Below are positions 46,001-57,900 of a DNA stretch of 64,000 nucleotides, piece after piece. The position numbers and the translations under genes were made by a program. Where the stretch lies: the NCBI RefSeq assembly GCF_000524195.1, contig NW_020170419.1:481533-545532 (forward strand), given 5' to 3'. This stretch comes from Echinococcus granulosus. Taxonomy: Eukaryota; Platyhelminthes; Cestoda; Cyclophyllidea; Taeniidae. Every line of letters begins with the position of its first letter. The first letter of the stretch is position 1. The notes below the pieces were generated by a model, which worked only from the letters and a program-made list of their open reading frames with translations, was not told where the DNA came from and did no database searches.

Positions 46001-49000
46001 GAACGCAAAACCTTCCAATGGCACCTATTCACATCTTACGTAAAGGGTAGTATGAGGCACCCGTTTGCCAGCCTTCTGAGGCCTCAGAACCGCAGTTAAT
46101 CACGCTACTACCCTGTTGTGATCAAGGTCACTCCAATGCGACTTAAGTACACGAAAAGGTGACCCACCACCTCCATCAACACCTGGGTACGGCAGTCTAT
46201 ATTAATGACAATAACAAGAGAGTGAACTTGCCTCAAATTTTAATCGAAAGAAAGCTCGTCCCATGCAGAGCACTTTCACAGCCAACTGGATGACGAAGAC
46301 GCAGAGTATGAGGATACTAAGGAAGTGGAGGATACAGGCAATTGTGTGAAAGAAATGACAGCTTCCAAATTTGCCCATCGCCTCCAGCGGATTTCGCATA
46401 AATCGTCCCAATTGAGAAAGGCAGCAGGTGAGATGAGAGCAGTGCATGCTCATTTGGTCCAGCGGGGGAGCGGAGACACTGTGGTAGACAGTAAATAGCC
46501 GTCCTCTTGCTTGTCCTCCATTACCACCACAGTCAGAGCCACCACGGGCAAGACAACAGAGAGCAAAAGGTGAGGGGATAGCCTCAAATGCCACACCCGA
46601 GCGATTGATAGGACGTTGACAACAGATTTCACGAGTTGTAGGAGTGAAGACAGACTCTGGATCAGTGTGACTGGTGCAGTAGTAGCGGTACATCTTGTGA
46701 TTCATATGGCTCCGCTCATATTCATATATCTTCTTCTCCGCTAAACGAAGGAGAGAAGGTAGAAACTCCACTTATTTTGACGTGTAGCACAATTTTGAAT
46801 AAGTAGCAGACGCATGCAAATCCTCAAATCTGAAAATCTTACATGATTTTCCGCTTCTTCTTCGAACAAATGATTAAACCTTTTAACAAATTTTGTGTTT
46901 TCTAGAACATTTTCCTCTCACCATGACTTCCTCTCTATTTATTAGGCTCCCATGAGAACTTAAGCCTGTTCTTCGGGCAAATCTGCTTCATAGTAGTTTC
47001 TTGTAGAATCTGTGGAATGGCATTTAGAGAAGGGGCTTGTACCACTCAGTTTGCTTGCTTAGGTGAACCATCAGTGGTGGTGGAGGAACTGCCTACCTTT
47101 GGCGTAAAATCTAAGGTCAAGGATACATTCCAGAACCTACTAGTTTAGAAGTACATCAAATGGGAAAGCTAAAAAACTGGGCTTGCCATTCGTTCATTGT
47201 AGAAGGAGGCAGTCAATGGGAGATCGTTCAACAGCTGGAATAAATACGTCATATACTCCTCCCTTTCCTGATAGGGGCAGTACCAGTGGGTCAGTCAGGG
47301 AGGAGTCATGTCTCCTTCTTGTACTGTTGCAAAATTAACTCAAGAAGATTTCCACCTTAAGGTAAAATTAATATTATATCCTGCTTCATCTTGTCCCCTT
47401 CAACTCTTTGATATTCTCACACCTTTCTGACAGTGAGAGAATTTCACGAAAAAAGACAGTTTGAGGTTTAAAAGAGTCATTATAAAGAAGGCAAATAGGG
47501 CCACATTTATAAAAAAGGCTATTATTTACAGATGCTGAGCTTTTTGAAACGGTTTTGCAATTCTACTGCTAACTTCATTCATAAAGTATCCAGTGAAACA
47601 GTGGATACCTCAAGTTGATGTATATTTATGCCTTTTTTCAGACATTTAAAGTCGGGGATTGGACGCCTACGTAATACATAGAAACCTTTAATGTGTTCTC
47701 AATCAAAACCGACACGCACCCACAACTTTTTTGTAATTTTGACCGTGCAAAATGAATTAAAGCAGTCACACAGGTTCCATCGCACTCACCCAGATCCTGT
47801 CCCAAATAGTAGTGAAGGTTTCGAAGAGACTTACCCGGAAGGTGAACAATAATTTATGACTTTTAAAAAGCACGCAAAACTCTCAGACGACATGGTTTAT
47901 AAATGTGAACCAGGAAAACAGACACTTGGAAGTCGGGGAGTCAAAAGTGCTACCACACTAAAAATACCTGTTCTTTTTGCACCAAAACGCAAAATTTGTT
48001 TGTAATTAGGAAATATGGGAGGCTAATTAAAGTGGTAGTGTATCGTCCTTTTCATGGATCAATCGATCTCGCTTGAACTCGTCCGAGTTTTGACGTTACC
48101 GCATTTGAAGGTCAGGATGGGAAAATCAAACAATAAAATATAACTTCACGATTAATATTTAAACACTTTAGATCTTTCCCTAAAAAGTTTAATTAAGTTG
48201 AACATTTTATAAGAAGAGTGAAAACTTCGTCTTTTACTGTATATCTTTTATTCCGGTTTAAGGGTGAACAGCCCGAAATAAGCTCGTGTTTTTCTCGATA
48301 CGCCTCGTGGCATTGACTTCGCATTTGTAAGCTCCCCCGTAGTGCACGAGATTGCTTATACGTATACATTATAAAGCACCCAAATGTATCGTTTTATTGG
48401 CATGGCGCTCCATCATAGAGTTTTGCCTACTTACGTCATAAATAGGGATAAAACCGCCTGCAAAATTACAGAAACCTCTACAAAATGTGTTTTATATCAA
48501 TTAGAGGGAGGTATAGTGCATGGTAGTAAGGCCTGTCATTGGGAGCAAGGTAATCTAGACTAATAATCTGGTTCTGCTGGTGAGTCATCCACAGATGTGA
48601 TAATTTTAGCCGATTCTGCAGTCTTGGTGATACTGAAAACGTAGCGTCAGTGCTTATCGATTCAGGCACATCAGAATCTTCTGTTCTCTTTTCTACGGTG
48701 GGTGATAAGACATTATCCCCCTTCATGGAGGTGGAAGGGAGAGTCCTAGTCTGGAAGTCGAAAAGCGTCAACTGCCACCACGTCGGGGGTGGGGGCCAAA
48801 TAGTGGTCTTGCAGCTTGTCTGACGATGATAATGGGAAATGAAAATTTATGCTTTTGTGTTTTAACGGAAAACAAACAAAAACACACTGGTTGTAACCAT
48901 GACACCAAATAGCCCACATTCCTGAGGCACGTACAATCTATTGCCAGAGGGCTACGCTCCTTCCCCCTCCATCCTTATCCCTCTCTACCCGTGTTTGTGT

Positions 49001-52000
49001 GTTTGCGGAAGACTGGACAACAGTTACGGCTAAAGTTTGTAGCCGCAATTTGATGCCAGGACAGTCTTTTCTTCGAAACTTGCCGGGCTTAGTAAACCCT
49101 GTGGAGGTGCTCCAAAAACATACCACATATCCCCCTGCAGAAGAGGATCTCCACCGTGTGATAGGAATGGGAAAGGAGACCGCCATCGTCTCCCTTCTTA
49201 CCTGCTTCCTTAATACATTTTTGGCTCAAACAAGTGGGAAATAAAACCGAGTCAGAAGCGGTGGTGGTTGCAGTCCAACTCTTCCTACTTTTTCCTTCCA
49301 GAGACGCACGAAAGCAAAGTCGTTCTTTTTCATTTGCAGCAAATTTTGTTTTAATTAACACCTGAAAAAATGGGTGAAATTCACACCCTACTTTGAGTTA
49401 CCATAAAACTTCCTACATGACAAATTCAATCCCCTGTGTATGCAGTTATTTGGGTGTTGCTAGCGCACAGCCATGTATCACGTGATAAACTGGGCAAAAT
49501 AAGAGGGCATCTAAGTTACATTGTCAAATTCGCCTTCCTATACATGGATATTTGCGGCAGCCCCCTTGACCCATCACCCCCCCCCCTCTTGGACTGGTTT
49601 AGACACAGGCAATCACAGAAGTTAATTTAAAATCATGCCTATCCAACGATTATCAGAGGTGGTAGCTTAGCTTTCCCCTGATTAAAAGGGCAGATTGAGG
49701 GCGGCGGTGGAACGGTTACAAGTTGCCTCTGATTGGTCTTTTCAAGGTCATATGTCGGCTTACTTCAGAAGTGTCCCATATTTTCCCCTGATTACAGATT
49801 ATCGTTTGGAGGGAATCAGCAAAGAGTGTGCGTGTCCGCAAGTCGACCACACATCATGAGATGGGCAGGAGATTGGAGTGAAAGATTAAATGATCCTAGA
49901 TTTCGTGGGGGCACGGGAGAACTTGGAGGATTTTGCTTTTTGAAGCTCTTTTACTGCATCTTAAAGCCACAGTGGCTATCCTTCGTCTTTATTGTGGCTA
50001 TTAATCATCTTCTGTCGCTATATTTACTGTTGGAGTGAAAACGGGCCATGTCTTTCTGCTGTATCCAAATGTCGCGCCAGAGGATTGCTACTTTGTTTTT
50101 TCCCCCAATTAATTTTATTCGGGGTAAAAGGGGGCGAAAGATGGAGAGGAAGATAAAAGGGATAAAAAATAAGTACTAAGGTCAAAATTACGGAAATACA
50201 CTCTTTAAAGGTGGCTTGCTGCATAGTAGGTTAACAGGAAACAATCAAATCCCGTCTCACGGGCTTTGACAGATTTGGCAGCAGGAGTTACATTCCTCTT
50301 TTTCTTCTCACCCTACCTTAGACACTCAAAGTCCGCTCTAACCTCAAAAGTTAGTTGAGAAATTTGACCCCAACTGAAGAGGAGGCTCGAGACGTCGTTT
50401 CACCCGACAGTCATGTGAGTGCCCGCCTCCATCCCCCAGAGTTGGGTAATCTTCAAGTCTACGAATTTAGCTCATTTCCTCCCTTCAAAAATTTTTCACA
50501 ATGAATTATTTCCAGGTGGTTCCACATACAGTGGTAAATCGGCACCACTTAAAACTCCTGGTCACAATGAAATCCGTACCTAGCGCAACAGGGAAACGGG
50601 ATAATGGGAGATGGGAGAGAAAAGAAAACTTCATTCTCCCCTTGCAAATTACTTGAGCAAATGTCTTCCACAGATTGCGTTATAGATGGCGTATAGTTGA
50701 TTCGAAATATTTTTTCCATAATTTTTAGTTTATTTTGACACAAGAGCGAGTTGCAGTGACCGCCGGATGTTTCGTTTAATCAGATTGGAGGCAAATACTA
50801 ATTTTGGCCTCATTTTTTGGTAATTTAAGAAGAATTTTTGTAAAAGAAAAGGCGAAAAATTATCACAAATTAATTAATAAGTTAAGAGGAGGAGAGCGAG
50901 AAAAAAAGGACAAAATAAACGCACCTTTAACGGCATGTATCTCGAGGATGATTTCGGCCGTGACGATGAGGGCATCCAGCAGGACTAGGGAGCACATCAC
51001 CAGCTGAATTATGGGCTCACGCATCAAGTGGAGCACTCGGCTTTTTAATTTTCTAAAAAACAATCTTCTTTTAAGAATCAAACTTTCCTTTTGTCAGCAA
51101 AAATGTATTTTTTCAAAATTTGACCAAACTAGTAAAAATCATTTGAGGTCTTGAGGCGGGCCGGGCGAAGACCGCAAAAACGTGAAAACAGCCAGTTCTA
51201 CTGGACATGCAGGATTTGCTAGAGGGACTCCATCATTTAGCGCACTGTTAGCCTCAAACTTCGCACCAGTCATTTTGGATGGAATCCTTGTGACTGACAA
51301 CCTCTCCAGATTCATCAACTTAAAGCACTATTGAGGGTCCACTCGCCTAGCTTACTAACTGATGGTCAGGAGAACTCGCGGAACTTTTCCACTTCTGTTG
51401 GAAATAATTGAACTAAAGGAGAAATCCGGTGAGACTAATCCCTCGGTGGACTCCAATCCCACACGCAAATGGTCCCAATGGGGGGATGCGGAGACCTTGT
51501 TAGCATCCATTAGCGAACCGACAGGTGGAGGGGAAAGGCTTCAAACTCTCAAGTAGAGTTGATTTAAATACTAAATCAACCTATTCATTCCATTATAACA
51601 TAATTGAATTTTTCCCGGGATTGGAAAAATGGGTTGCTTTCTAATCACCGCTCGGTCGAGTTGGGGATCTACGTGTCTACCTAGCCGGAAGAGGTGAGGC
51701 GATTCAGTTCGCCTTCGACCGTATTTCATAGGAGGAAAAAAGGAGGTTGGAGAGGGAAGGAGGTGGAGGGAAAAGAGGGTGAAACAAAATGAGATTAAAA
51801 AAATCCAGGTGGGAACTCACCCCTTGGCGAACTTGACTTCGTTTCTATGGCAAGCCTCCTGTTGCAACAAGGCACAGTCAATGTTGTCTTTCTGCATTTG
51901 ACGCAAGAAACGACGGGTTGAAATCCACCCAGGGTAGAGAGTACATCTACAATTGCATCCAGGAAAAGTGGTCTTTTTTCTCACAAAATGGCGATAATGA

Positions 52001-54689
52001 AGGTGGGAAAAGGAAAATTGATTTCCATGATGGTTAGTCGGGGGAAACGGGAAAGGTGGAGAATTTGCTCTACTTACGTTGCTTTAAAAAGAGTCTAAAA
52101 AGAATTTTAAATATTGGGGAAATTTATTTATTCCCTTGTTTTTAGGCAAAAAAGGAAGTAATTGAGGAATTCAATCACCTTAAGTAGGGCTGAAGCGGTA
52201 GTTTTGGTGGGGCTGCGGAGATTTTCAGAAGCACTGCTCTCTGAGTTGATAAAATTAACAAGAAGGCAAAAAATGGGCGTCAGAGGGGTAAGAAAAGTCA
52301 AGGGAGAAGTAATTTGCCCCTCTTTTGATAGGTTAACACTCTTTTTTTTGGTAAAAAGCGAGAAATTTATAGCCTCCGACTCATTTTTCTCTCGGGCAAG
52401 AGGTGGTCGACTTCAAGCCGGGCCACGCTTTTCGATTACGCGCCCCCCTCCCGCCTCCATCCCCACGCCATCAAGCAAAAAGTTGTCCAAAATAAAATAC
52501 TTCTGCGCATTAAAAGTTCCAAATTTAAAAAAAATATTTAATTGTGAAGTGTTTTATTTTCTACCCATATTGTTCTTGAATAGAAGCGGGGTGGTTGGAC
52601 TAGAAAGTGGTCAAAACAGATGTCGGAAGACAATCGTGGTAAGGAGGCCATTGAATTTGGCGGGAAGGGGGGCGGCGAGAAGACGATTTGCTCTTAATCC
52701 ACGCAAGGCACCTCCTTTTGTAGTGTTTTTACTGCTTCTCGCCCCCTCCTTTACAGGATTTCCATAATTTGGAGCTCTACGTCGGAGGCCGCAGGTCTAT
52801 CCGCACCCGCGGCCAAATGAAGGAGGACTAACCGTGTCCTACCCCCCCCCCCCAAAAAAAAAAAGAATATGGGCACAAAGGAAAACACAGATTAGGTGTT
52901 GGTGCATGGCCTGATAGATTATTCACCTACCCCCTTCCACCGGGAAAGGAATGCCTGCAAAGCACCTTTTTCCATTTGTTTTGGGCTGCCAAAATTAGTA
53001 AGCGAGTATTCTTATAAAATTCAGTTTTCTAAATGATTTTCTTGGGATTTTACGCTTTCTTTTGAATTCTGTCAAAATTTTCAAAAACGGCAGAAAATAA
53101 ACAATTTTCGGTGCTTAAGGATAGCAAACTTGGAGGCGTTTACGAGGAAAAAATGGGAAGAATCAAACCCCATTTTTTGGCTTCCTTTGCCCCTTCCCGT
53201 CCCCCAAAAAAACTTAATAGGGTGGTTATTTCTTGCTTTCCGAATTAAAAAAATCTGCAACGAGCGTCCCTTTTAAGGACAGAAAAAAGCAAAGAAGATC
53301 TAAAAGTTCCCTGCCTCTCATCTAAACCGACCGAAGGTTCAAATTCAAGCTACTCTTTCTGACAGCGCCTTTTTTTCTAAAAGTCGTTTTATGATAAAAA
53401 TGTTATCTATTTTAAGTGTATTTAAAGAAGAATAACTAAATATATTTGCATTTATTTTAGTTGAAAAATTACCACAATATAAAAGAAGGGGGGCATCCTT
53501 AGGATCGGCTTATCCTGACCACTTAAATATTCCCTTTAACAAGCCAAAATTTTTGGTGCTGTTGAAGCATAAATCTCTTTTTTTAAATAAAATTTTGAAT
53601 AATTGAAAAGCAAAAGTAGTAAAGAGATGAAGGGAAAATATTATCTGGAAGATAAACTATTTTTAGCAATAGCGAGAGACCGAGACCGAGTGGGAGGGCG
53701 GGAGGTGCGCATGGGGCCAAATCTACCTTCGCAAGAAGTACCTTACGAGTTGCCCCAAAAAAAGGACAAAAGTGGTAAAATAAATAAAGTGGTTAATAAA
53801 TAAATTTAGTTCTTTGTTAATTACGGAAAGGAAATGTGCCTGAAGGGAAAAAAATATGTTGTCTTTCGTGCCACCCCTGTCGTTTCTACAACGGGAATAC
53901 AGGGGAGGAAAAATGTTCTTTAAAACTACCTATAAATTTACCTTCTTTAAACATTTCAAAAGTGAAGTTGTTTTACTGATTGAATAAAAAAGATAAATTG
54001 AGGGAGCAATTCATTCGCAGATTTAGTAACACTTCAAATGACCAGTTAAAGGACAAATGAAACACTTTGTTAGCCTCAGAAACCGGAGGCGCGAAAAGAT
54101 CCACCTTTTCGCCATTTCTCCCGTTTTTGCATTATTTATTACTAAAAATAAACGGTTGTTTTGTTTATTTTTTGCTTCAATAAAATTCGGAACCTTGGTT
54201 TACGAAAATTATCTCCTACCTCCGCTTTTACCGCCGATTTTCTCGTCAATTTAACAATTTTTCCGCAGTTTTTTCTCCAAAATAAAAACATTTGTAATAA
54301 AAAATTGTTAGAAAACAAACATTTGAAATATTTACAAATGCAAAATGTAAAAGCAGAGCCATTTCACAGGCCCTCCTACAATGAGGTAAAGAGTTTGGGT
54401 AGGGGGGAGAAGCGGGCCTGGGAGAGGAGCTCCCGCCTGACCGCAGCCAAAGGCCCAATTAAGGCTATCAAAAGGGCTTGAAAGACTTGCACACTTTAGA
54501 GGGTAAAATAAAGAAGCAAAGGCTCAAACAGGGCGGATAGGCAAAAGGGAAGGGATACAAATTTGCACTTATTCAAAAAAAAGTAGGCGATAGAAATAAC
54601 CCAACTCACTTATATCCAATGTGTCCATTTTTGGGGGGCTTCACACCACGTACAGGCACAAACACCGATTCCAGGGTCTTTGAGGTCAT
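43082..54689 (-). CDS. HVCN1: Voltage-gated proton channel (Hv1-like) with expanded cysteine-rich S1-S2 loop
   Basis: Minus-strand exons: 54689-54610, 51946-51821, 51052-50925, 46740-46232, 44121-43998, 43587-43472, 43277-43199, 43134-43082; all phases agree, giving 404 residues. Hv1 is a dimeric voltage-sensor-only channel that extrudes protons. S1 (about 83-107) holds VLLDALIVTAEIILEI, whose Asp95 matches the selectivity residue D112 of human Hv1. S2 (about 244-266) is FLSILILCVFVIQLAVK: Phe260 and Lys267 match F150 and K157, but Gln263 replaces E153. S3 (VDGIIIIISLIADG) keeps both aspartates 11 apart (D174/D185). S4 is FLIWRIVRVVN: R208, R211 and N214 are conserved, R205 is Leu313. A charged coiled coil (about 324-380) follows, as in dimeric Hv1. 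The S1-S2 loop is about 135 residues with ten cysteines and an NRS sequon. The intron after 46232 is GC-AG. An upstream in-frame TAG precedes the chosen ATG, but a longer N-terminus is possible. Confidence 0.85.
48478..48723 (-). CDS. Possible alternative terminal exon inside the proton channel S1-S2 intron
   Basis: On the minus strand an acceptor (CACCCACCGTAG) precedes an open frame of about 80 codons ending in TAG at 48478. It starts in phase 1, compatible with splicing from the S1 exon. The sequence is mixed and protein-like (DVPESISTDATFSVSPRLQN). An AATAAA (minus) lies about 80 bases beyond the stop at 48392-48397. If used, it would give a truncated product with S1 only. Phase agreement alone has a one-in-three chance, so support is weak. 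Confidence 0.25.
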   Translation of the reverse strand, partial: KGDNVLSPTVEKRTEDSDVPESISTDATFSVSPRLQNRLKLSHLWMTHQQNQIISLDYLAPNDRPYYHALYLPLIDIKHIL

Positions 54690-54986
54690 ACAGAGGACAA
54701 GCAGGTAGGTGGTGCACTAGGTGGCAGTCGTTGTGATCGAGGGTTAAGGTGATAAGATCCACACTTTGACTGGAATACATCCAAGTGCACAGTGGCACCA
54801 AATGCTTCTGTTCCTCCTATTCTTCTTTGCCTCCTCCTCCACCGCCTCCATCGCCTCCACCTCCGCCTCTTCACCCTTCTCCTCCGCCTTGTCCTCCACC
54901 CCGTTTTGGTTTGCCATGTGGTACAGTGCTGCTCTCCCATTGGTCGCCTCGGCCAAGGGAATGGGACTATTAGATGTGTCTGGCAT
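54689..54986 (-). CDS. Possible upstream N-terminal extension of the proton channel
   Basis: On the minus strand an ATG at 54986 opens a frame of 74 codons to 54765. A possible 48-nt intron (AAA|GTGTGG donor at 54764, CCACCTAG acceptor ending 54717) would join it in phase through nine codons to the channel ATG at 54689, adding 83 residues. The extension would be acidic (Glu/Ala-rich from about residue 20) then basic. Introns this short do occur in this window (36-44 nt). The donor is mediocre, and the acidic part comes from a GAG/GGC-rich repeat, so it may instead be 5' UTR. Confidence 0.35.
54820..54905. repeat. Degenerate CCTCCT/CCGCCTCCA trinucleotide-rich tract
   Basis: About 85 bases of near-continuous pyrimidine-rich triplets on the + strand (purine-rich GAGGCGGAGG on the minus strand), just upstream of the channel's safe start codon. 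It produces overlapping open frames on both strands of low-complexity composition. Confidence 0.7.
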
Positions 54987-57900
54987 TGTTGCTACTGCCT
55001 GCCTGCAAGACACGTGGCAGGCCGGGGGGGGGGGCGGCAGAATAAGGGGAGGGGACGGATATTTTTACATACTTCCTAATCCAGAAAAACAGAAGAAGAT
55101 GTTCAATCAGGCATTCTAACACCACTTAATTGTGGCATTCTTACTGAGCCGCCCTTTTCCCTACTTTTGAGAGTACTGAGCAAAAAGGAAAAAAGAAAAG
55201 AGAAAATCCATCAAATTTGTTTACCGGTTATGCGTAATGGCATGTCTTTTATGTTTCTCGTTTTGTTTTGCCCTTTCCTCATCATCGCTTTCCAGACAAC
55301 GCAAGGGGAAATGAAGGTGTGGTTCCGCCTCAGGGGTGTGGTTTAGCCTGCGAGTGGTGTACCAATAGGACATTGTTGATGCCGGTAGGCCGCATAGATG
55401 GTAGAAAAAACAAAACTGAACAGAATTTTTGATCTATTTGGAAATTTTGACCAAGTTCCAAATGTGTTGAGTGCTTCAATCTGTCCGTCGCGTCATTTTA
55501 CCCTCCAAGTAAAAGTGGACGTCTCTTTTCTAATGAAAAATGGCACTTCTTTAAAAAACTCCTCGTGGTAAAATTTTATCATAAGGTGACTTTAGTGGCA
55601 AGAAGGAAGTAGAAATTTTGCGGAAAGAAGGAGGAAAAATTTCGTTTCCTGCCTCCACCCTAGAAAAGTCACTTCCAGCGGTCAAGATGGTGCCGCTGTT
55701 GGACATTACGAAGCATGCTGTCTCAAGTGGCCAAGTTTTTTTCCGGAAAAGTTTTTCTTTCTTTAAAGATTTGAATTGTTGATTAATTAGGAATTGGATG
55801 GTCTAAATGACCTGCAAAATGGATTTATTTTTGTCTGATTTTGTCTGGCTTGAGAAGTCAGTCGGAGAACTGAATTATACCTGATTCTCTAAGGCGTCTA
55901 CACTTTCTCCCTTCAAGTGTTTTAAATAGTTTAGTTTGATTTCTTTTGGAGGGCGGTAAATATGAAAAAAAGCCAACTAGCCTCTTTCTCCTGCTTTTTT
56001 GATAAGTAAAAAGTAGAGGACAAGGAAGAAGATTTCTTCCTAACGAATATCTAGTCTCATTCTTCAACCCCTTTTGTTTTTGGCAAACTCGTAAAAATTA
56101 CCAAAAAGGGCGGATTTTAAAGCGCCACTCGTCTTATTTTCCTCTCCTTCTCCCCTCCTCCTCTCTTTATTCCCCTTGTAGGTTAAATATCTCACACAAG
56201 AAAGAAGTTTATGGGTGGGTACACCCACAGAACCTAAGGTCTTGGATGCCATTATCAGCAAACGTTGGTGACTGGAGTGGCATTTCCGTATCTTCATTTA
56301 AAGTACCTCAAGGTCCTATGTAACCATGGCAGCAGTACACATCTGGAAACACACTTTCGCACTTAAAAAATCTAAGTTAATGAGAGATTGTTTGACATTT
56401 ACCAGACCTCTGTCTACCAGTCTGTTCGTTTGTCCGATCTTCTGTGAGGTGACACTTGAGTAGTGAAAGCGTGTTCCCCACCTCATTAATACACCCAAAA
56501 AAGAGTCCTAATTTTTCGCGTTTGGGAGGGTTTTAAACCGATGGGATGCTCGGCGCCTCCATACGGCTTGTTAATCCTCGTCACTGGTATGTGGAGCAAA
56601 AATTTCTCCTCCGTAAATCTGCATTGAACGGCCTTACCGGGTCCGTTTAAGAGGCCGCCAAAATGGCACTCATTCTATTAGATTAAACAAACATTGAAAA
56701 AGTAATGGAGTAAGTAATTAAATGTGACGGCGCTTGTCATTTGATGCGTCCCTACCTATGGACCAATGTTGGTTAATGTTTTGGGGAGAAAAAATGTGGT
56801 CGCTTGAACACCGATGGCACATGGCAACACGCGAAGGAGAAAAAGATGGGAGAAGTGAAGAGGAGACAAATTTTAAGCATAAAAAGGGACACCTTTGAGG
56901 TGGTGCCAGTCAAATTCGGTAGTCAACAGCCTCTTGGGGGGAGAGGTGGAGGAAGGGGAAAGTTTACAAATCAGCATAGTTATATGGGGACAGGGGTCCG
57001 TGTAACCGGACAGCTAGTCACCTAAACGGTAAGACCAGAAAAAACAAACAAAGGAGCGAATATGTAACACATGTGCCGACAGATTGGTCAAGTGGACCAG
57101 ACCACCAGTCAGCAAAAGGACATCATGTGGTAATTGGCGTTGGCAAGGTCCTATCCGTCAAAACATAGCGATAAACTTGCAAACTTACCCCGTGGGCTCG
57201 GAATTGCGACCAAAGCAGAGGCAAAGTGAGACTAATGAAGATGGGGAGAAAATATCCACCCTAATATCTTCCACTTTCATCTGGACCGAATTTTAATTGC
57301 CTCGTTATCATAACTTTGACTGAGTCGGGCATAAGTGAAGAGGGAAAGAATAAACAAACAGGCAAATAATTGGGCAACCGCCTGACCGCTTCAGGGGTTG
57401 AGTGAGAAGTCAGGTGGTGAGGTGGTTCGTTGTTTTTCTCTCATGAGTGGAAAGGGTGTCCAAATTATGATAAAAAGCATCGAAATTGTTTTACCTTCCT
57501 TATTTTATCAGGAAGGTTATAAGGCGGGAACTTAGCAGTGATCTTGAAATTAGCTAATGACTCTCAGAAATAGGGTCACTCTCTTCAACCTTACCCATGA
57601 CATGCACATGCGCTGCCACTACCTGTCTTTTCTCTTTTTCTCTTAAATCAGTACTTTTGAGCGAGGCGGTTCAGCTGTGTGAAGTAAACCCCCCGCCTTC
57701 CCCAACCCACCATCCAACCGACCAACATAGCCACTTCTCCCTTGATCTCCCCCAGGAGAGATAATAAATTCCAATGAAGAGATGTATTATTAATGTAGGG
57801 AAAGCCTGGAAGTCAATTCCATTGGCAAGGAGAGGTGGAGACCTCGGAGAGTGAAATGTCCAACCTCCCCCCCCCCTCATCGAGCCTAAAATGTACAAGT

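Noticed and set aside
46450..46632. Second minus-strand frame inside the S2 exon
   Set aside because: An out-of-frame shadow of the proton-channel exon.
54766..55119. 117-codon + strand frame opposite the channel 5' end
   Set aside because: Ser/Ala-rich product of the trinucleotide tract; the opposite strand gives a better gene model in phase with the proton channel.
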